Shown piece by piece: positions 8,784-17,174 of a DNA stretch of 64,000 nucleotides. Where the stretch lies: positions 971,444-1,035,443 of the forward strand of contig NZ_JAAGNX010000002.1 in NCBI RefSeq assembly GCF_010500615.1, in the 5' to 3' direction. The notes beneath the pieces are model-generated. The model had not been told where the DNA came from and made no database searches. It saw nothing but the letters and a program-made list of their open reading frames with translations. The first letter of the stretch is position 1, and every line of letters starts with the position of its first letter. This DNA comes from Oceanipulchritudo coccoides (GTDB lineage Bacteria; Verrucomicrobiota; Verrucomicrobiia; Opitutales; Oceanipulchritudinaceae). The translations under genes and the position numbers were made by a program.

Positions 8784-9518
8784 ATGCTTGACTGCGCCAT
8801 AGTTGTTCCGGCCCGTTTGGGATCCCAGCGATTTCCAAGAAAGCTTCTGCAGGAGGTCCACGGGAAGCCCCTTATCCTTTGGACGGCTGACAACCTGCTG
8901 AGAATTGCCCCGGATGTTCCGCTCTTTTTCGCTGTTGCCGAGGATGAGCTGGCAAGTGCCCTCGAAAAGGCCGGACATTCCTGTATCATGACGGATCCGG
9001 ACCTGCCCAGCGGGACCGACCGGATCGCCATTGCCAACCGTGAGGTCAATGCCCGCCAGGTCGTCAATGTCCAGGCGGATGAGCCCATTCTCGCCGCCGA
9101 ACATATCAGCCAGCTCCTGGCAGTATTACGATCCGGACCGGATGTCGCGACTTTGGCCACACCGTTTGACAGGGCAGCGGATTTTGCCGACCCCAATAAA
9201 GTGAAAGCTGTTGTAGCGGAGAATGGCCAGGCCCTTTACTTTTCGCGTGCTCCCATCCCCTATGACCGGGATGTGAAGGGCGGTTTGCCTCCACAGGCTT
9301 ACTGGCACCTTGGGCTTTACGCCTACAGTGCCGAGGTGCTCGAGAAGTTTCTCGCGTGGAAGGCCAGTCCACTCGAACAGACCGAGAAGCTGGAGCAGCT
9401 CCGGATCCTTGAAAATGGCGGTCGGATCGGGGTCGGAATTACGGCCAGCCGGACGATTGGGGTCGATGTACCGGAGGATCTGGTCCAGCTGGAAGAGTTT
9501 CTCGCCAAGCAGCAGTAA
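8784..9518 (+). CDS. kdsB: 3-deoxy-manno-octulosonate cytidylyltransferase (CMP-KDO synthetase)
   Basis: Activates KDO with CTP for lipid A/LPS core synthesis in the cytoplasm, evidence of a Gram-negative envelope. It has about 244 residues, the normal length. The nucleotide-binding start is IVVPARLGSQRFPRKLL, followed by LPSGTDRIA, VVNVQADEPIL (Mg-binding acidic residues) and YFSRAPIPYDRD. The C-terminal part has HLGLYAYSAEVLEKF and SPLEQTEKLEQLRILENG. I take the ATG at 8784; a TTG two codons earlier (8778) is also possible. The stop codon lies in an inverted repeat shared with the convergent regulator gene. Confidence 0.95.
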   Translation: MLDCAIVVPARLGSQRFPRKLLQEVHGKPLILWTADNLLRIAPDVPLFFAVAEDELASALEKAGHSCIMTDPDLPSGTDRIAIANREVNARQVVNVQADEPILAAEHISQLLAVLRSGPDVATLATPFDRAADFADPNKVKAVVAENGQALYFSRAPIPYDRDVKGGLPPQAYWHLGLYAYSAEVLEKFLAWKASPLEQTEKLEQLRILENGGRIGVGITASRTIGVDVPEDLVQLEEFLAKQQ

Positions 9519-9538
9519 GCGCTTGGGATTCGCTTACT
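9514..9538. terminator. inverted repeat between convergent genes (possible two-way terminator)
   Basis: AGTAAGCG (9514-9521) and CGCTTACT (9531-9538) form a perfect 8-bp stem with a 9-base loop. Each arm includes the TAA stop codon of one of the two convergent genes. There is no T run, so the terminator role is only suggested by position. Confidence 0.4.
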
Positions 9539-9845
9539 CAGCGTCCGCAAGCGACATTACCAGAAGGTCTCCCACCACGCATTTGGATTCGATCGGGCTG
9601 GGCAGGGGTTGCTTCCGATGGATTTCATAATGGTTGCGACGCCCTTCGCGTTTGCGCGACAAAGCCCCCACTTTTTCCAGGTCGGAAACGATAGTCTGCA
9701 CGGCACGCTCAGTGATCCCGATCCGCAAGGCGCATTCCCGAAGGCGCATGTCCGGATCCTCCGACAGCAACATCAGTACGTGCGTATGGTGTGTCAAAAA
9801 TGTCCAGGTCGGGGTCGCCGACGGCTTACTTTCAGCCGATTCCAT
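9534..9845 (-). CDS. winged helix-turn-helix transcriptional regulator
   Basis: A 103-residue protein with a single winged-helix domain. THHTHVLMLLSEDPDMRLRECALRIGITERAVQTIVSDLEKVGALSR reads as helix 1, helix 2 and the recognition helix, and KREGRRNHYEIH is the basic beta-wing. The ITERAVQTIVSDLEKxGxLxRxREGRRNxYxI pattern occurs in small MarR/ArsR-like regulators of unknown ligand. There is no ligand domain or metal-binding cysteine. It is convergent with kdsB and lies 30 bp downstream of the uncharacterised gene at 9876-10262, with which it may form an operon. Targets unknown. Confidence 0.8.
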   Translation of the reverse strand: MESAESKPSATPTWTFLTHHTHVLMLLSEDPDMRLRECALRIGITERAVQTIVSDLEKVGALSRKREGRRNHYEIHRKQPLPSPIESKCVVGDLLVMSLADAE

Positions 9846-9875
9846 AGGACGACTGAAGGCGTAGCGGGATTTAAG

Positions 9876-10262
9876 TCAATCTAATGCACGAATTATTTTT
9901 CGTAACTTAGACAGCGCATTTTCACTAATAAGGGCCTCTTCGCAGGCAATATCGATTTCCCCTGAAAGGATGACGGGGATTACCTGAATGCGGAGGACGA
10001 GGGCGGCGTAGAGGGCGGCGGGATTTTCCTCAATGGGATGTTCGGGGATTTCAATGCCGGGAATACCGAGGTTGATATGGAGATGTCCTTGCAGGCCCTG
10101 ACGGAGGATGCGGTGCCAGTCGGGCGGGTTGGCGGGATTGATTTGGAGGAGGGAGAGGAGATGCCTGACGGGATCCGGTTGACCGGTTCTCCGGGCGATA
10201 AAACGGAGCAGGTTCCGTGTGGGAATGGAAACAAGGATCTGGTCTTCGGTAAGAGAATTCAC
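9876..10262 (-). CDS. hypothetical protein
   Basis: An open frame for 128 residues starting MNSLTEDQILVSIPTRNLLRFIARRTGQPDPV and ending ALSKLRKIIRALD. No signal peptide or membrane segment is visible and no known motif is recognised. It looks like a small soluble alpha/beta protein. Overlapping frames on both strands are also open, so the choice of frame rests on the balanced composition and on its position just upstream of the regulator at 9534-9845. The region between it and rpsP (10263-10482, 220 bp) holds no convincing gene. Confidence 0.5.
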   Translation of the reverse strand: MNSLTEDQILVSIPTRNLLRFIARRTGQPDPVRHLLSLLQINPANPPDWHRILRQGLQGHLHINLGIPGIEIPEHPIEENPAALYAALVLRIQVIPVILSGEIDIACEEALISENALSKLRKIIRALD

Positions 10263-10482
10263 GGCAGGAATTAGGGTGTATTTTCAGGCTGTGAACTATA
10301 TCCGGGAGTAAAAGTCCCAAGGCTGGGTGGAATTAGGGAAATTGGAAATTTGACTTTGCGAAGCCTTTAAATCGGATGTGTGAATATGGCACGCCAGTAT
10401 TCCTGACGAAGACGCTTGACAGTGTAAGAGCGGTAACCTTTCTTCTTCCTTTTTTCTTCAAACGACAGGAATCTAGTAGCAA

Positions 10483-10854
10483 ATGGCAGTTAAAATCAGA
10501 ATGCAGCGCGGCGGTGCCACGCATAACCCGCATTACCGTGTGGTCGTGACCGATAGCCGTTCCCCCCGGGACGGTCGATTTGTGGAGAAGGTCGGTACAT
10601 ACGACCCGAAAAACAAGGACGCGAGCAAGCACATCAATCTCAATCTTGAGCGGATTGATTACTGGGTCAGTGTGGGTGCCAAGCCTTCCGACACGGTACG
10701 TTCACTCATCAAGAAGGCGCGGAAGGGTGCCGTTGAAGTGGAAGCTCCGGCAGTCAAGGCAGAAGCTGCTCCGGTTGCCAAGGCAGAAGCTCCAGCAGCC
10801 GAGGTGGCTGAAACGGTTGCCGCTGAAGCACCGGCCGAAAAAGCTGCTGAATAA
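10483..10854 (+). CDS. rpsP: 30S ribosomal protein S16
   Basis: A primary-binding protein of the small ribosomal subunit. The S16 core (residues 1-82) is standard: [19 protein letters not shown], then [20 protein letters not shown] and [21 protein letters not shown] 40-residue tail made of Ala, Glu, Val, Pro and Lys follows, giving 123 residues against roughly 80-90 for most S16 proteins. Similar low-complexity tails occur on ribosomal proteins of other phyla and are probably disordered. A terminator-like hairpin follows before trmD. In many bacteria rimM sits between rpsP and trmD; here it does not. Confidence 0.96.
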   Translation: MAVKIRMQRGGATHNPHYRVVVTDSRSPRDGRFVEKVGTYDPKNKDASKHINLNLERIDYWVSVGAKPSDTVRSLIKKARKGAVEVEAPAVKAEAAPVAKAEAPAAEVAETVAAEAPAEKAAE

Positions 10855-10866
10855 ATAAATTTATCT

Positions 10867-10905
10867 GGCCCGCGTTGCCGGTTTGATCCGGACGCGGGCC
10901 TTTTT
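10867..10905 (+). terminator. terminator or attenuator between rpsP and trmD
   Basis: GGCCCGCG-T-TG-CCGG pairs with CCGGACGCGGGCC (10867-10900) as a long GC-rich stem with a 2-base bulge, followed by five T residues. As trmD starts only 28 bp later, this may attenuate rather than end transcription and keep trmD-rplS output below rpsP. Confidence 0.8.
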
Positions 10906-10932
10906 GTGTCCGGATTTTTCCCTTCGAGAGTC

Positions 10933-11613
10933 ATGCAGATCGACATTATCACCCTTTTCCCAGCCATGCTGACCGGTTTTTTATCGGAGAGCATGATGGG
11001 GCGTGCCCAGGAAAAGGATCTAGTGAAAATTGAGACCCACGATCTGCGAAAATGGGGAGAAGGGAAGTGGCAGATAACGGACGACCGGCCTTTTGGCGGA
11101 GGTGCCGGGATGCTTCTCAAGCCGGAGCCGCTTTGCGAAGCCATTGACTCGGTCCGGAAGAAGGAATCATTGACCATTTACCTGACTCCCGACGGGGAAC
11201 CATTCAACCATGAGATGGCAGTGGCCTTGTCCAAGGAATCTCACTTGGTTTTGGTCAGTGGGCACTACGAAGGAATCGATCAACGGGTCCGGGAAAGTCG
11301 CATTGACCGGGAGGTGAGTATCGGGGATTACGTGCTGACCAACGGGACCCTTCCGGCGGCAGTTCTGGTTGATGCGGTGGTCCGGCAAATTCCGGGTGTT
11401 TTGGGTGCGGAAAAGTCCTTGACGCAAGATAGTTTCCAACGCAATGTCCTCGGTTTTCCTCAATACACGCGGCCTGTCGAATTCGATGGAATGCGGGTTC
11501 CCGAGGTACTTTTATCAGGCAATCACAAGGAGATCGAGCGCTGGCGTGAAGAGCGGGCACTTGAGAAAACCAGGGAGCGCCGCCCAGATTTATTTTCAAC
11601 AAAGGATACTTAA
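10933..11613 (+). CDS. trmD: tRNA (guanine-N1-)-methyltransferase
   Basis: Methylates G37 next to the anticodon to prevent +1 frameshifting. The SPOUT trefoil-knot motifs are clear: [34 protein letters not shown], and [20 protein letters not shown], in which the SAM-binding knot lies. Start at the ATG at 10933 ([13 protein letters not shown]), 226 residues, slightly short for the family because the C-terminal extension is brief ([16 protein letters not shown]). It is followed one base later by rplS (TAA-C-ATG), so translation is coupled. A GTG at 10906 would overlap the terminator and is unlikely. Confidence 0.96.
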   Translation: MQIDIITLFPAMLTGFLSESMMGRAQEKDLVKIETHDLRKWGEGKWQITDDRPFGGGAGMLLKPEPLCEAIDSVRKKESLTIYLTPDGEPFNHEMAVALSKESHLVLVSGHYEGIDQRVRESRIDREVSIGDYVLTNGTLPAAVLVDAVVRQIPGVLGAEKSLTQDSFQRNVLGFPQYTRPVEFDGMRVPEVLLSGNHKEIERWREERALEKTRERRPDLFSTKDT

Positions 11614-11614
11614 C

Positions 11615-11986
11615 ATGAACGCGGTCATTAACGAAATCACTGAGGAACAATTACAACCCGGACGGGAGAAATTCAAAGTCGGGGACGGGGTACGGGTACA
11701 CACCCGGGTCAAGGAAGGTAACAAGGAGCGAATTCAGGTTTTTGCTGGCATCGTCATCGCCCGCAAGGGCAGTGGCATCCACGAGACCTTCACAGTCCGC
11801 CGTATCAGCTTTGGCGAAGGTGTTGAGCGTGTTTTTCCAGTGCACAGCCCAAGCATCGACAAGGTGGAAGTCGATCGCGAGTCCATCACGATGCGTGCCC
11901 GGATGTACTATCTCCGTGACCGGATTGGCAAGGCGGCCAACAAGGTGAAGGAAAAGCGCATCTTCGAGGCATCGAAGCACAAGTAG
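11615..11986 (+). CDS. rplS: 50S ribosomal protein L19
   Basis: Located at the 30S-50S interface. The start at the ATG at 11615 gives [16 protein letters not shown] and 123 residues, the expected size. Family motifs are [25 protein letters not shown], then [35 protein letters not shown] and [15 protein letters not shown]. The frame is open far upstream into trmD, but only this start matches L19 and lies one base after the trmD stop. It is the last gene of rpsP-trmD-rplS and is followed by a strong terminator. Confidence 0.96.
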   Translation: MNAVINEITEEQLQPGREKFKVGDGVRVHTRVKEGNKERIQVFAGIVIARKGSGIHETFTVRRISFGEGVERVFPVHSPSIDKVEVDRESITMRARMYYLRDRIGKAANKVKEKRIFEASKHK

Positions 11987-12008
11987 GCTCCTTTCAGGTG
12001 AAACTTTG

Positions 12009-12043
12009 ACCGGTAGTTGATTAGCATCGACTACCGGTTTTTT
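12009..12043 (+). terminator. rho-independent terminator after rplS
   Basis: A 13-bp stem (ACCGGTAGTTGAT with ATCGACTACCGGT, one wobble pair) and a TAGC tetraloop are followed by six T residues. It overlaps the leader of the next gene. Confidence 0.92.
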
Positions 12044-12061
12044 ATTTCCAATCATGAGGAT

Positions 12062-12670
12062 ATGCGGGTGTTGAAATTCCTTGCAAAACTGTTCATCGCG
12101 TTCTTGGCGGTCGCTCTGACTTTTGTGATTTTGTTCTTCTTCGTCCCGTCGTGGCAGAAAGCTGCGGTCGAGGAGGTCCTTTCCCACGACCAGGCGCGGC
12201 GCTGGCAGATTGGAACAGTGGGGCTTGGACCGGTGCGAGTTGAAGCGAGCGACATATTTGTCCTGGAAGGTCCGGTCGGGATCGAGGTCGCAAGTCTCCA
12301 AGTGGATGGACCGTTCTGGCTCAGTCCCGCATCCGGCGTCATCGAGATTGAATCAGGCCATATCAAGGGCTTCAACCTGGACGCCAGCCGGCTTCGTGTT
12401 GGCGACCTGACCTCGGAAGACTGGCAGACCTTCTTGAAACGGATTTCCACCGATGCGAGCTTCTGGGAAGAACGCACCGGGCTTGTTTTGCAGAAGCTGG
12501 CAGCGACCGGATGGGATGTTTCCATGACGGAAGTCCTCCTCGAAGGCAGCGTGCTCATGCCGGGAAACACCGTGGTTCCAGTTTCCATGAAGATCATTCA
12601 GGCCGACAGTCGAGGTCGTGCCCTCCCGCGGATCAAGCTACTATCCTCTGAACCCCGGCAGTCCCTCTAG
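12062..12670 (+). CDS. membrane-anchored protein of unknown function
   Basis: A 202-residue protein with one N-terminal membrane helix (FLAKLFIAFLAVALTFVILF followed by FFVPSW); the rest is predicted outside the cytoplasm. The ATG at 12062 has AGGA just upstream. After the helix, segments such as WQIGTVGLGPVRVEASDIFV, then GVIEIESGHIKGFNLDASRLRVGDL look like the beta-strand repeats of AsmA-type or DUF748-type proteins, which are much longer. This could be a short relative or the remnant of a longer gene; it stops at PRQSL, 58 bp before sufU. No homologue can be named with confidence. Confidence 0.6.
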   Translation: MRVLKFLAKLFIAFLAVALTFVILFFFVPSWQKAAVEEVLSHDQARRWQIGTVGLGPVRVEASDIFVLEGPVGIEVASLQVDGPFWLSPASGVIEIESGHIKGFNLDASRLRVGDLTSEDWQTFLKRISTDASFWEERTGLVLQKLAATGWDVSMTEVLLEGSVLMPGNTVVPVSMKIIQADSRGRALPRIKLLSSEPRQSL

Positions 12671-12728
12671 AAGCAGGATCTGCTTTTTCCGTTTGGCACG
12701 CGAAACCTGATTCAACTATCATTAGTGT

Positions 12729-13193
12729 ATGGCCTCGCTGGAAGACCTCTATCAGGAAATAATCCTTGATCACAACAAGCACCCGCGCAACTTCGGGCCG
12801 CTGCCGGGTGCAACACATCGGGCGGATGGCAATAATCCCCTTTGTGGCGATGAGCTGAAGGTGTCCCTGTGCCTGTCTGAGGGGCTTGTGGAGAAGATTC
12901 AGTTCCAGGGGCAGGGGTGCGCCATCTCCAAGGCTTCAGCCTCCCTGATGACGGAGGCCATTGCGGGAAAGACTCTGGAGGATGCCTGCTACCTTGCTCG
13001 TTCCGTCATTGAAGGGATCACGGCGTGTGAAGAGGGCCTCAAGTTTGAGGAAGCCGGTGACCTTGCCGCGCTCTCCGGTGTGCGCAAATTCCCGGCCCGC
13101 GTCAAATGCGCGACCTTGGCCTGGCATGCCTTGCTCTGTGCCCTTGATGGAGGCGACCGTGTTTCGACGGAGCAAATTGGTCCCGCCGCCTGA
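12729..13193 (+). CDS. sufU: Fe-S cluster assembly protein SufU (NifU/IscU-like)
   Basis: A 154-residue protein of the SufU type, which passes sulfur or nascent clusters in SUF-type assembly. Ligand positions are visible: Cys39-Gly-Asp41 (NNPLCGDE), Cys64 (GQGCAISKASASLM) and a later RVKCATLAWHAL. The ~19-residue stretch between the second and third ligands is the SufU insertion not found in IscU. No sufS, sufB, sufC or sufD lies nearby in this window. It is followed two bases later by the aldo/keto reductase, so the two genes are probably coupled. Confidence 0.9.
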   Translation: MASLEDLYQEIILDHNKHPRNFGPLPGATHRADGNNPLCGDELKVSLCLSEGLVEKIQFQGQGCAISKASASLMTEAIAGKTLEDACYLARSVIEGITACEEGLKFEEAGDLAALSGVRKFPARVKCATLAWHALLCALDGGDRVSTEQIGPAA

Positions 13194-13195
13194 GT

Positions 13196-14137
13196 ATGGA
13201 CACACGGACCCGAGAGCACCTTGAACAATGTCAAAGGACACCCTTGGCCCTTGGTTGTTGGGCCCTCGGGGGTAAGGGCTGGGGAGGCCAATCTGAAAAG
13301 GATTCCCTTGAGGTGATGGAAGAGGCTTACCGCCGAGGTATTCGCCATTTCGATACAGCTCAAGGATATGGTTGTTCCGAAAAACTGGTGGGCAAGTTTA
13401 TCGGGAACGAGCGCGGGAAATTTTTTCTGGCATCAAAGGTCTACCCCGGGCAAGAGCCCGGTTGTATCCGGGAGGCGCTCCATCGAAGCCTTGAGAACCT
13501 GTGCACGGACCGCATTGACCTGTATTACCTCCACTGGCCGCGTGAAGGAATGGATATCCGGAAACAGGTCGAGGAGCTGGCAGAAGCCCGTGAGGAGGGG
13601 TTGATCGGGTCGATCGGGGTCTCCAATTACTCAGTCGAGCAAATCCAGTTGGCGATGGAAGTGGCCCCAATAGATTTCCTGCAAGCAGGCCACCATCTCT
13701 TCTGGCGGTACATTGAAAAGGACATCCTGCCGTTTTGCCGGGACAACGGGATCCGGGTTGTTTCCTACAGTTCCCTCGGGCAGGGAATACTGACCGGCAA
13801 ATTCGGGAGACAGCTCCGATTTCCCGCCGGAGATCATCGGACCCGGGTCATCCACTTTCAGGAAGAAGTCTGGCCGAGAGTCTACGAGGCGGTGGAGGCG
13901 TTACGCCCCTTGGCAAAGCAGGCAGGTCGACCGATGGCTCATTTGGCCCTTCAATGGAGTGCGTCCAGAGAGGGAGTCAGCTGTATCCTTGCTGGTGCGC
14001 GCAACCGCCGGCAAATGGCCGAGAATTCGGCTGCCTTTGAAGGAGCGATTGATCCCGCCATTCTTCAGGAGATGACGCGTATCAGCGATGGCTTGATTCC
14101 GGAATTACCGGAAGCGACGAATATCTTCAATCACTGA
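13196..14137 (+). CDS. aldo/keto reductase
   Basis: A 313-residue NADPH-dependent oxidoreductase with the AKR TIM barrel. The catalytic tetrad is present: Asp in FDTAQGYG with the Tyr five residues later, Lys in FLASKVYPG, and His in YYLHWPREG. GSIGVSNYSVEQI and YSSLGQGILTGKF are typical barrel motifs, and the cofactor phosphate-binding end is ILAGARNRRQMAENSAAF. It starts 2 bp after sufU. The last 7 bp overlap the convergent YceI gene. Substrate unknown; the closest resemblance is to the YghZ/general-stress AKR groups. Confidence 0.88.
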   Translation: MDTRTREHLEQCQRTPLALGCWALGGKGWGGQSEKDSLEVMEEAYRRGIRHFDTAQGYGCSEKLVGKFIGNERGKFFLASKVYPGQEPGCIREALHRSLENLCTDRIDLYYLHWPREGMDIRKQVEELAEAREEGLIGSIGVSNYSVEQIQLAMEVAPIDFLQAGHHLFWRYIEKDILPFCRDNGIRVVSYSSLGQGILTGKFGRQLRFPAGDHRTRVIHFQEEVWPRVYEAVEALRPLAKQAGRPMAHLALQWSASREGVSCILAGARNRRQMAENSAAFEGAIDPAILQEMTRISDGLIPELPEATNIFNH

Positions 14138-14721
14138 GCTGGGGATTCTTCTTCTGCGACCCGATGAGCTTGGATATTCAGCTCAATCTGGACTTCAGTG
14201 CCAACGGCAGGGCTGCCGTAGCCCATGCCCCAGTCCTTGCGGTTGATCGTGGTGGTGCCTTCCCATCCTGAGCGGATGGTTCCACGTCCTTCAACCTCAC
14301 CAAGGTACTCGACATTGAGGGTCACTGGCTTTTCCACACCCAGAATACTGAGAAGACCGGTGACCTCGAATGAATCCTCATCAATGGCTACCCATTCGGT
14401 GCTGGTAAAGGTGATCTGCGGAAATTCGGTTGCCTTGAAGAAGTCCTCGTTCTGCAGGTGTGCATCACGGTCTTCATTACGGGTGTCCACGCTGGCCACA
14501 TCGATCGTTGCCACGGCCTTGCTGTTGGCAGGCGTTTCCTTGTCGAAGTGGATTTCCCCGGAGAATTTATCGAAATTACCGGGAATCTTGTTGATGAAGT
14601 GGCGGATCTTGAAACTGATTCCGGAGTGCACGGGATCAATCTTGTAAACGATCTTTTCAGCGTTGAGAGAGAAGGCCGAAAGTAGGCCCGCAAGAAGGAA
14701 GATTAAAGATTTTTTATTCAT
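14131..14721 (-). CDS. YceI family periplasmic protein
   Basis: A 196-residue secreted protein with a signal peptide (SLIFLLAGLLSAFSLNA) followed by the YceI lipocalin-like barrel. Family motifs include YKIDPVHSGISFKIRHF at the mature N-terminus, FFKATEFPQITFTST in the middle, and GTTTINRKDWGMGYG near the end. YceI proteins bind isoprenoid-type lipids in the periplasm. The gene starts 24 bp after the anti-sigma gene, which in turn follows an ECF sigma gene, so it is probably a target of that sigma factor or part of its stress response. It overlaps the convergent AKR by 7 bp. Confidence 0.92.
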   Translation of the reverse strand: MNKKSLIFLLAGLLSAFSLNAEKIVYKIDPVHSGISFKIRHFINKIPGNFDKFSGEIHFDKETPANSKAVATIDVASVDTRNEDRDAHLQNEDFFKATEFPQITFTSTEWVAIDEDSFEVTGLLSILGVEKPVTLNVEYLGEVEGRGTIRSGWEGTTTINRKDWGMGYGSPAVGTEVQIELNIQAHRVAEEESPAQ

Positions 14722-14745
14722 AGCGTTTAAGCTATGGCAGTCTCT

Positions 14746-15543
14746 TTAAATATCCAGCAACCGGCGCAGATTTTCTTCATCCCCGCTGTCAGCATATAGC
14801 ACATGGATCTGCTCTTCATCCCCCCATGTTGCCGAACAGGCCTTTCCAGCTCTCTGCAGTAGAGGCACCTGGGGAATTTGCGTCCCGGGAAAGTCATTCC
14901 GGTAAAATGTAAAAAGATGCAGTTTGTCTGATCCATCCGGGGCGGAGAAGCAAACAACGGAGACCCTTTTGTCACCGATCTCAATCACATCACAGGCAAA
15001 CGAGTTGTCCCAGACAAAGCCTGAAGGCATGCTTGCTGGAAGAATTCCTCCCTGGCTCTGCAGGTAATCCCGGATTTTCTCGCCATTGCGGCTCCGGAAG
15101 GACGGGTTAAGGTTTGCGTAGAGGACCTGTGCGGTCTCCGCCACTGAATCAGACTGCGCCAGCTCTGCGGGAACAGGGCCACCTTCCGGAGGATTCCAGA
15201 AAGTAAAACTCAGCGCAAGTAGGAGGACGATGGCGGCCGCCGCGGCAAAAGCAAACGGATGGAACCAGTTAATGATTTTCCCCCGGGATCCTGAATCCGC
15301 CGGGCGGGGAGTTCCCACCTCGGCCGCCTTGGCAAGAATGTCCGCGCAAAGGGAATCCGGAACAGGAATGTCCCGTACAATTTCCCCAAAGGCCTCATCG
15401 AAAAGCTGAACATCCCGCCGCAAGGCTTCGAGCTCCGGATCCTTGGCGGCCAGCTCGAGCGCTTCCTTTACCTCGGGATCGGCTTCAAGGCCTTCCCCGG
15501 GGCGGTAGGATTCGATTATTTCAATGATGCGGGATCGATTCAT
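14746..15543 (-). CDS. anti-sigma factor, single-pass membrane protein
   Basis: A 265-residue protein. The N-terminal cytoplasmic part (residues 1-90) is acidic and helical. A single membrane helix follows (FHPFAFAAAAAIVLLLALSF, about residues 93-112), then a periplasmic domain with VRYANL-like strands and FACDVIEIGDKRVSVVCFSA. The arrangement directly after an ECF sigma gene (35 bp) and the size fit an anti-sigma factor. It lacks the HxxxCxxC zinc motif of ZAS-type anti-sigmas, so the assignment rests on context and topology. The periplasmic part contains three cysteines and could sense envelope or redox state. Confidence 0.72.
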   Translation of the reverse strand: MNRSRIIEIIESYRPGEGLEADPEVKEALELAAKDPELEALRRDVQLFDEAFGEIVRDIPVPDSLCADILAKAAEVGTPRPADSGSRGKIINWFHPFAFAAAAAIVLLLALSFTFWNPPEGGPVPAELAQSDSVAETAQVLYANLNPSFRSRNGEKIRDYLQSQGGILPASMPSGFVWDNSFACDVIEIGDKRVSVVCFSAPDGSDKLHLFTFYRNDFPGTQIPQVPLLQRAGKACSATWGDEEQIHVLYADSGDEENLRRLLDI

Positions 15544-15578
15544 GTTCTTGTTCAGACAGGAGGCCTTAAGCAGTATCT

Positions 15579-16085
15579 TTATTTCCGGGATTTTTCAGAA
15601 AGGAATTTTTTAAGCTGACCCTTGGCCCGGGCCAACCGTGACATCACTGTGCCCATCGGGATATCCAGCACTTCGGCGATCTCTTTGTAGGTCAGATCCT
15701 CCATGTAAAAAAGGATGAGTGGCTCACGGTAGACCGGGTCAAGGGTTTCCAACGCCTGGACAGCCTCTTCCCGCTCCATCTGACGCACACTGCTGACGAG
15801 ATCGGTATCGTGATGGGTCTCGAGCACTTCCTGGTCAATGGCAGTGACCTTTTGTCCCCGGCGGTTTTGCCGGAGGAATTCCCGGTACAGTGATGTGAAA
15901 AGCCATGACTTAACCTTGGCCGGATCGCGCAGGGTGTGGCCTTTTTCGGCCCAGATCAGAAAGGTCTGCTGGGTCAAATCGCTTGCATCCTCCTGTTTCT
16001 TGCTCAGGGACCAGGCAAACTTGTAGAGCGGCTGGTAGTAAGTGGCAACGAGCGTCTCGAATGCTTTGTCGGCTTGGTCGGGCAT
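15579..16085 (-). CDS. ECF-type RNA polymerase sigma factor
   Basis: A 168-residue sigma-70 family protein with only regions 2 and 4. Region 2 reads YYQPLYKFAWSLSKKQEDAS-DLTQQTFLIWAEKG and then KSWLFTSLYREFLRQNRR. Region 4 reads LETLDPVYREPLILFYMEDL followed by TYKEIAEVLDIPMGTVMSRL, with the recognition helix at its end. It begins 6 bp after the queA stop, with no room for its own promoter there, so it may be read from the queA transcript or from a promoter inside queA. It is followed by the anti-sigma and YceI genes. Confidence 0.92.
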   Translation of the reverse strand: MPDQADKAFETLVATYYQPLYKFAWSLSKKQEDASDLTQQTFLIWAEKGHTLRDPAKVKSWLFTSLYREFLRQNRRGQKVTAIDQEVLETHHDTDLVSSVRQMEREEAVQALETLDPVYREPLILFYMEDLTYKEIAEVLDIPMGTVMSRLARAKGQLKKFLSEKSRK

Positions 16086-16091
16086 GAGCGC

Positions 16092-17174
16092 TTAGAGGAT
16101 CAGCATGGCATCGCCATAGCTGTAAAAACGATATCCACGCTTGAGGGCGGCATTGTAGAGCTGCTTGAGCCATGAAATCCCATCGGTGGACCCGGGAGTC
16201 AGGAAAGCGCTGACAAGGCAGAGCAGGGTAGATCTGGGGAGGTGAAAGTTGGTCAGGAGGGCATCTGTCGCAAAGGTATCCGGTGGGTAGATGAAGATAT
16301 CGGCATTTTTTCCGAATGTTCCCTCAGCGGGCACTTCGTTCTTTCTCGAGTACCGGTAGAAATCCTCCATGGCGCGCAGGGAGGTGGTCCCGATGGCCAG
16401 CTTTAGCCGGTTATCCTTGGCCTGCAAAGCCTGTCGGGCAGGTTGGGGAATCTCATAGTATTCCTCGTGCATGATGTGAGACTCGACCAAGTCGGTCTGG
16501 ATAGGCTTGAATGTGCCGAGGCCGACGTGCAGGGCAATGTCCTCAAAGCGGATGCCGCTGGCCAGCATACGCTCCACAACGCCTGGCGTGAAATGCAGGC
16601 CCGCGGTCGGTGCAGCAGCTGCGTAAGGCTTGGCCGGATCCGCATAAATGGTCTGGTAGCGCTCGTTGTCCATCTCCTTGCGCGGATCAACATCTTCCCT
16701 TTTAATATAGGGAGGCAGGGGCATTTCACCGATTTGGTCGGCCAGTTCAGCCACAGAATGATGTTTTTTAAGCGCAAAATCCACCAAAGCGGTCCCATCC
16801 TCCTTCTTTTCCAGCACTTTCGCTGTGAAAACATCCGCAATGGCGAATGAGCTGTCGACCGGCAAGCGCTTGCCGGGCTTCAGAAGGCACCACCACCGGG
16901 TTGCCTGGCCGCTGGTACCGGGATGGAGAAGGAGGCACTCGACTGATCCTCCACCGGATCTTTCCCCGTGAATCCGGGCTTTCAGCACGGAAACAGTGTT
17001 GCGAAAGCAGGTAACCGGCTGGGGGAAAATGTCCGGAATTTCATGGAAGAGGTGGTCTGCCACCTGGCCGGTTGACCGGTTGACCAGCAACAGTCGCGAC
17101 TGATCGCGCCGGTCGGCAGGAACCTGGGCGATGGATTCCTTCGGTAAATGATAATCAAATTGTGCCGCTTCCAC
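16092..17174 (-). CDS. queA: S-adenosylmethionine:tRNA ribosyltransferase-isomerase
   Basis: Transfers and isomerises the ribosyl part of SAM onto preQ1-tRNA, the penultimate step of queuosine synthesis. At 360 residues it fits the family. Motifs: DYHLPKESIAQVPADRRDQS at the start, PLPPYIKR in the middle, then YAAAAPTAGLHFT and HVGLGTFKPI, and finally TDALLTNFHLPRSTLLCLVS and GYRFYSYGDAMLI. The usual NDTRVIPARL stretch is replaced by RNTVSVLKARIHG, a divergent version seen at the same place. The ECF sigma gene follows after 6 bp. The 166 bp upstream, up to acs, hold no gene that I can support. Confidence 0.93.
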   Translation of the reverse strand: MEAAQFDYHLPKESIAQVPADRRDQSRLLLVNRSTGQVADHLFHEIPDIFPQPVTCFRNTVSVLKARIHGERSGGGSVECLLLHPGTSGQATRWWCLLKPGKRLPVDSSFAIADVFTAKVLEKKEDGTALVDFALKKHHSVAELADQIGEMPLPPYIKREDVDPRKEMDNERYQTIYADPAKPYAAAAPTAGLHFTPGVVERMLASGIRFEDIALHVGLGTFKPIQTDLVESHIMHEEYYEIPQPARQALQAKDNRLKLAIGTTSLRAMEDFYRYSRKNEVPAEGTFGKNADIFIYPPDTFATDALLTNFHLPRSTLLCLVSAFLTPGSTDGISWLKQLYNAALKRGYRFYSYGDAMLIL

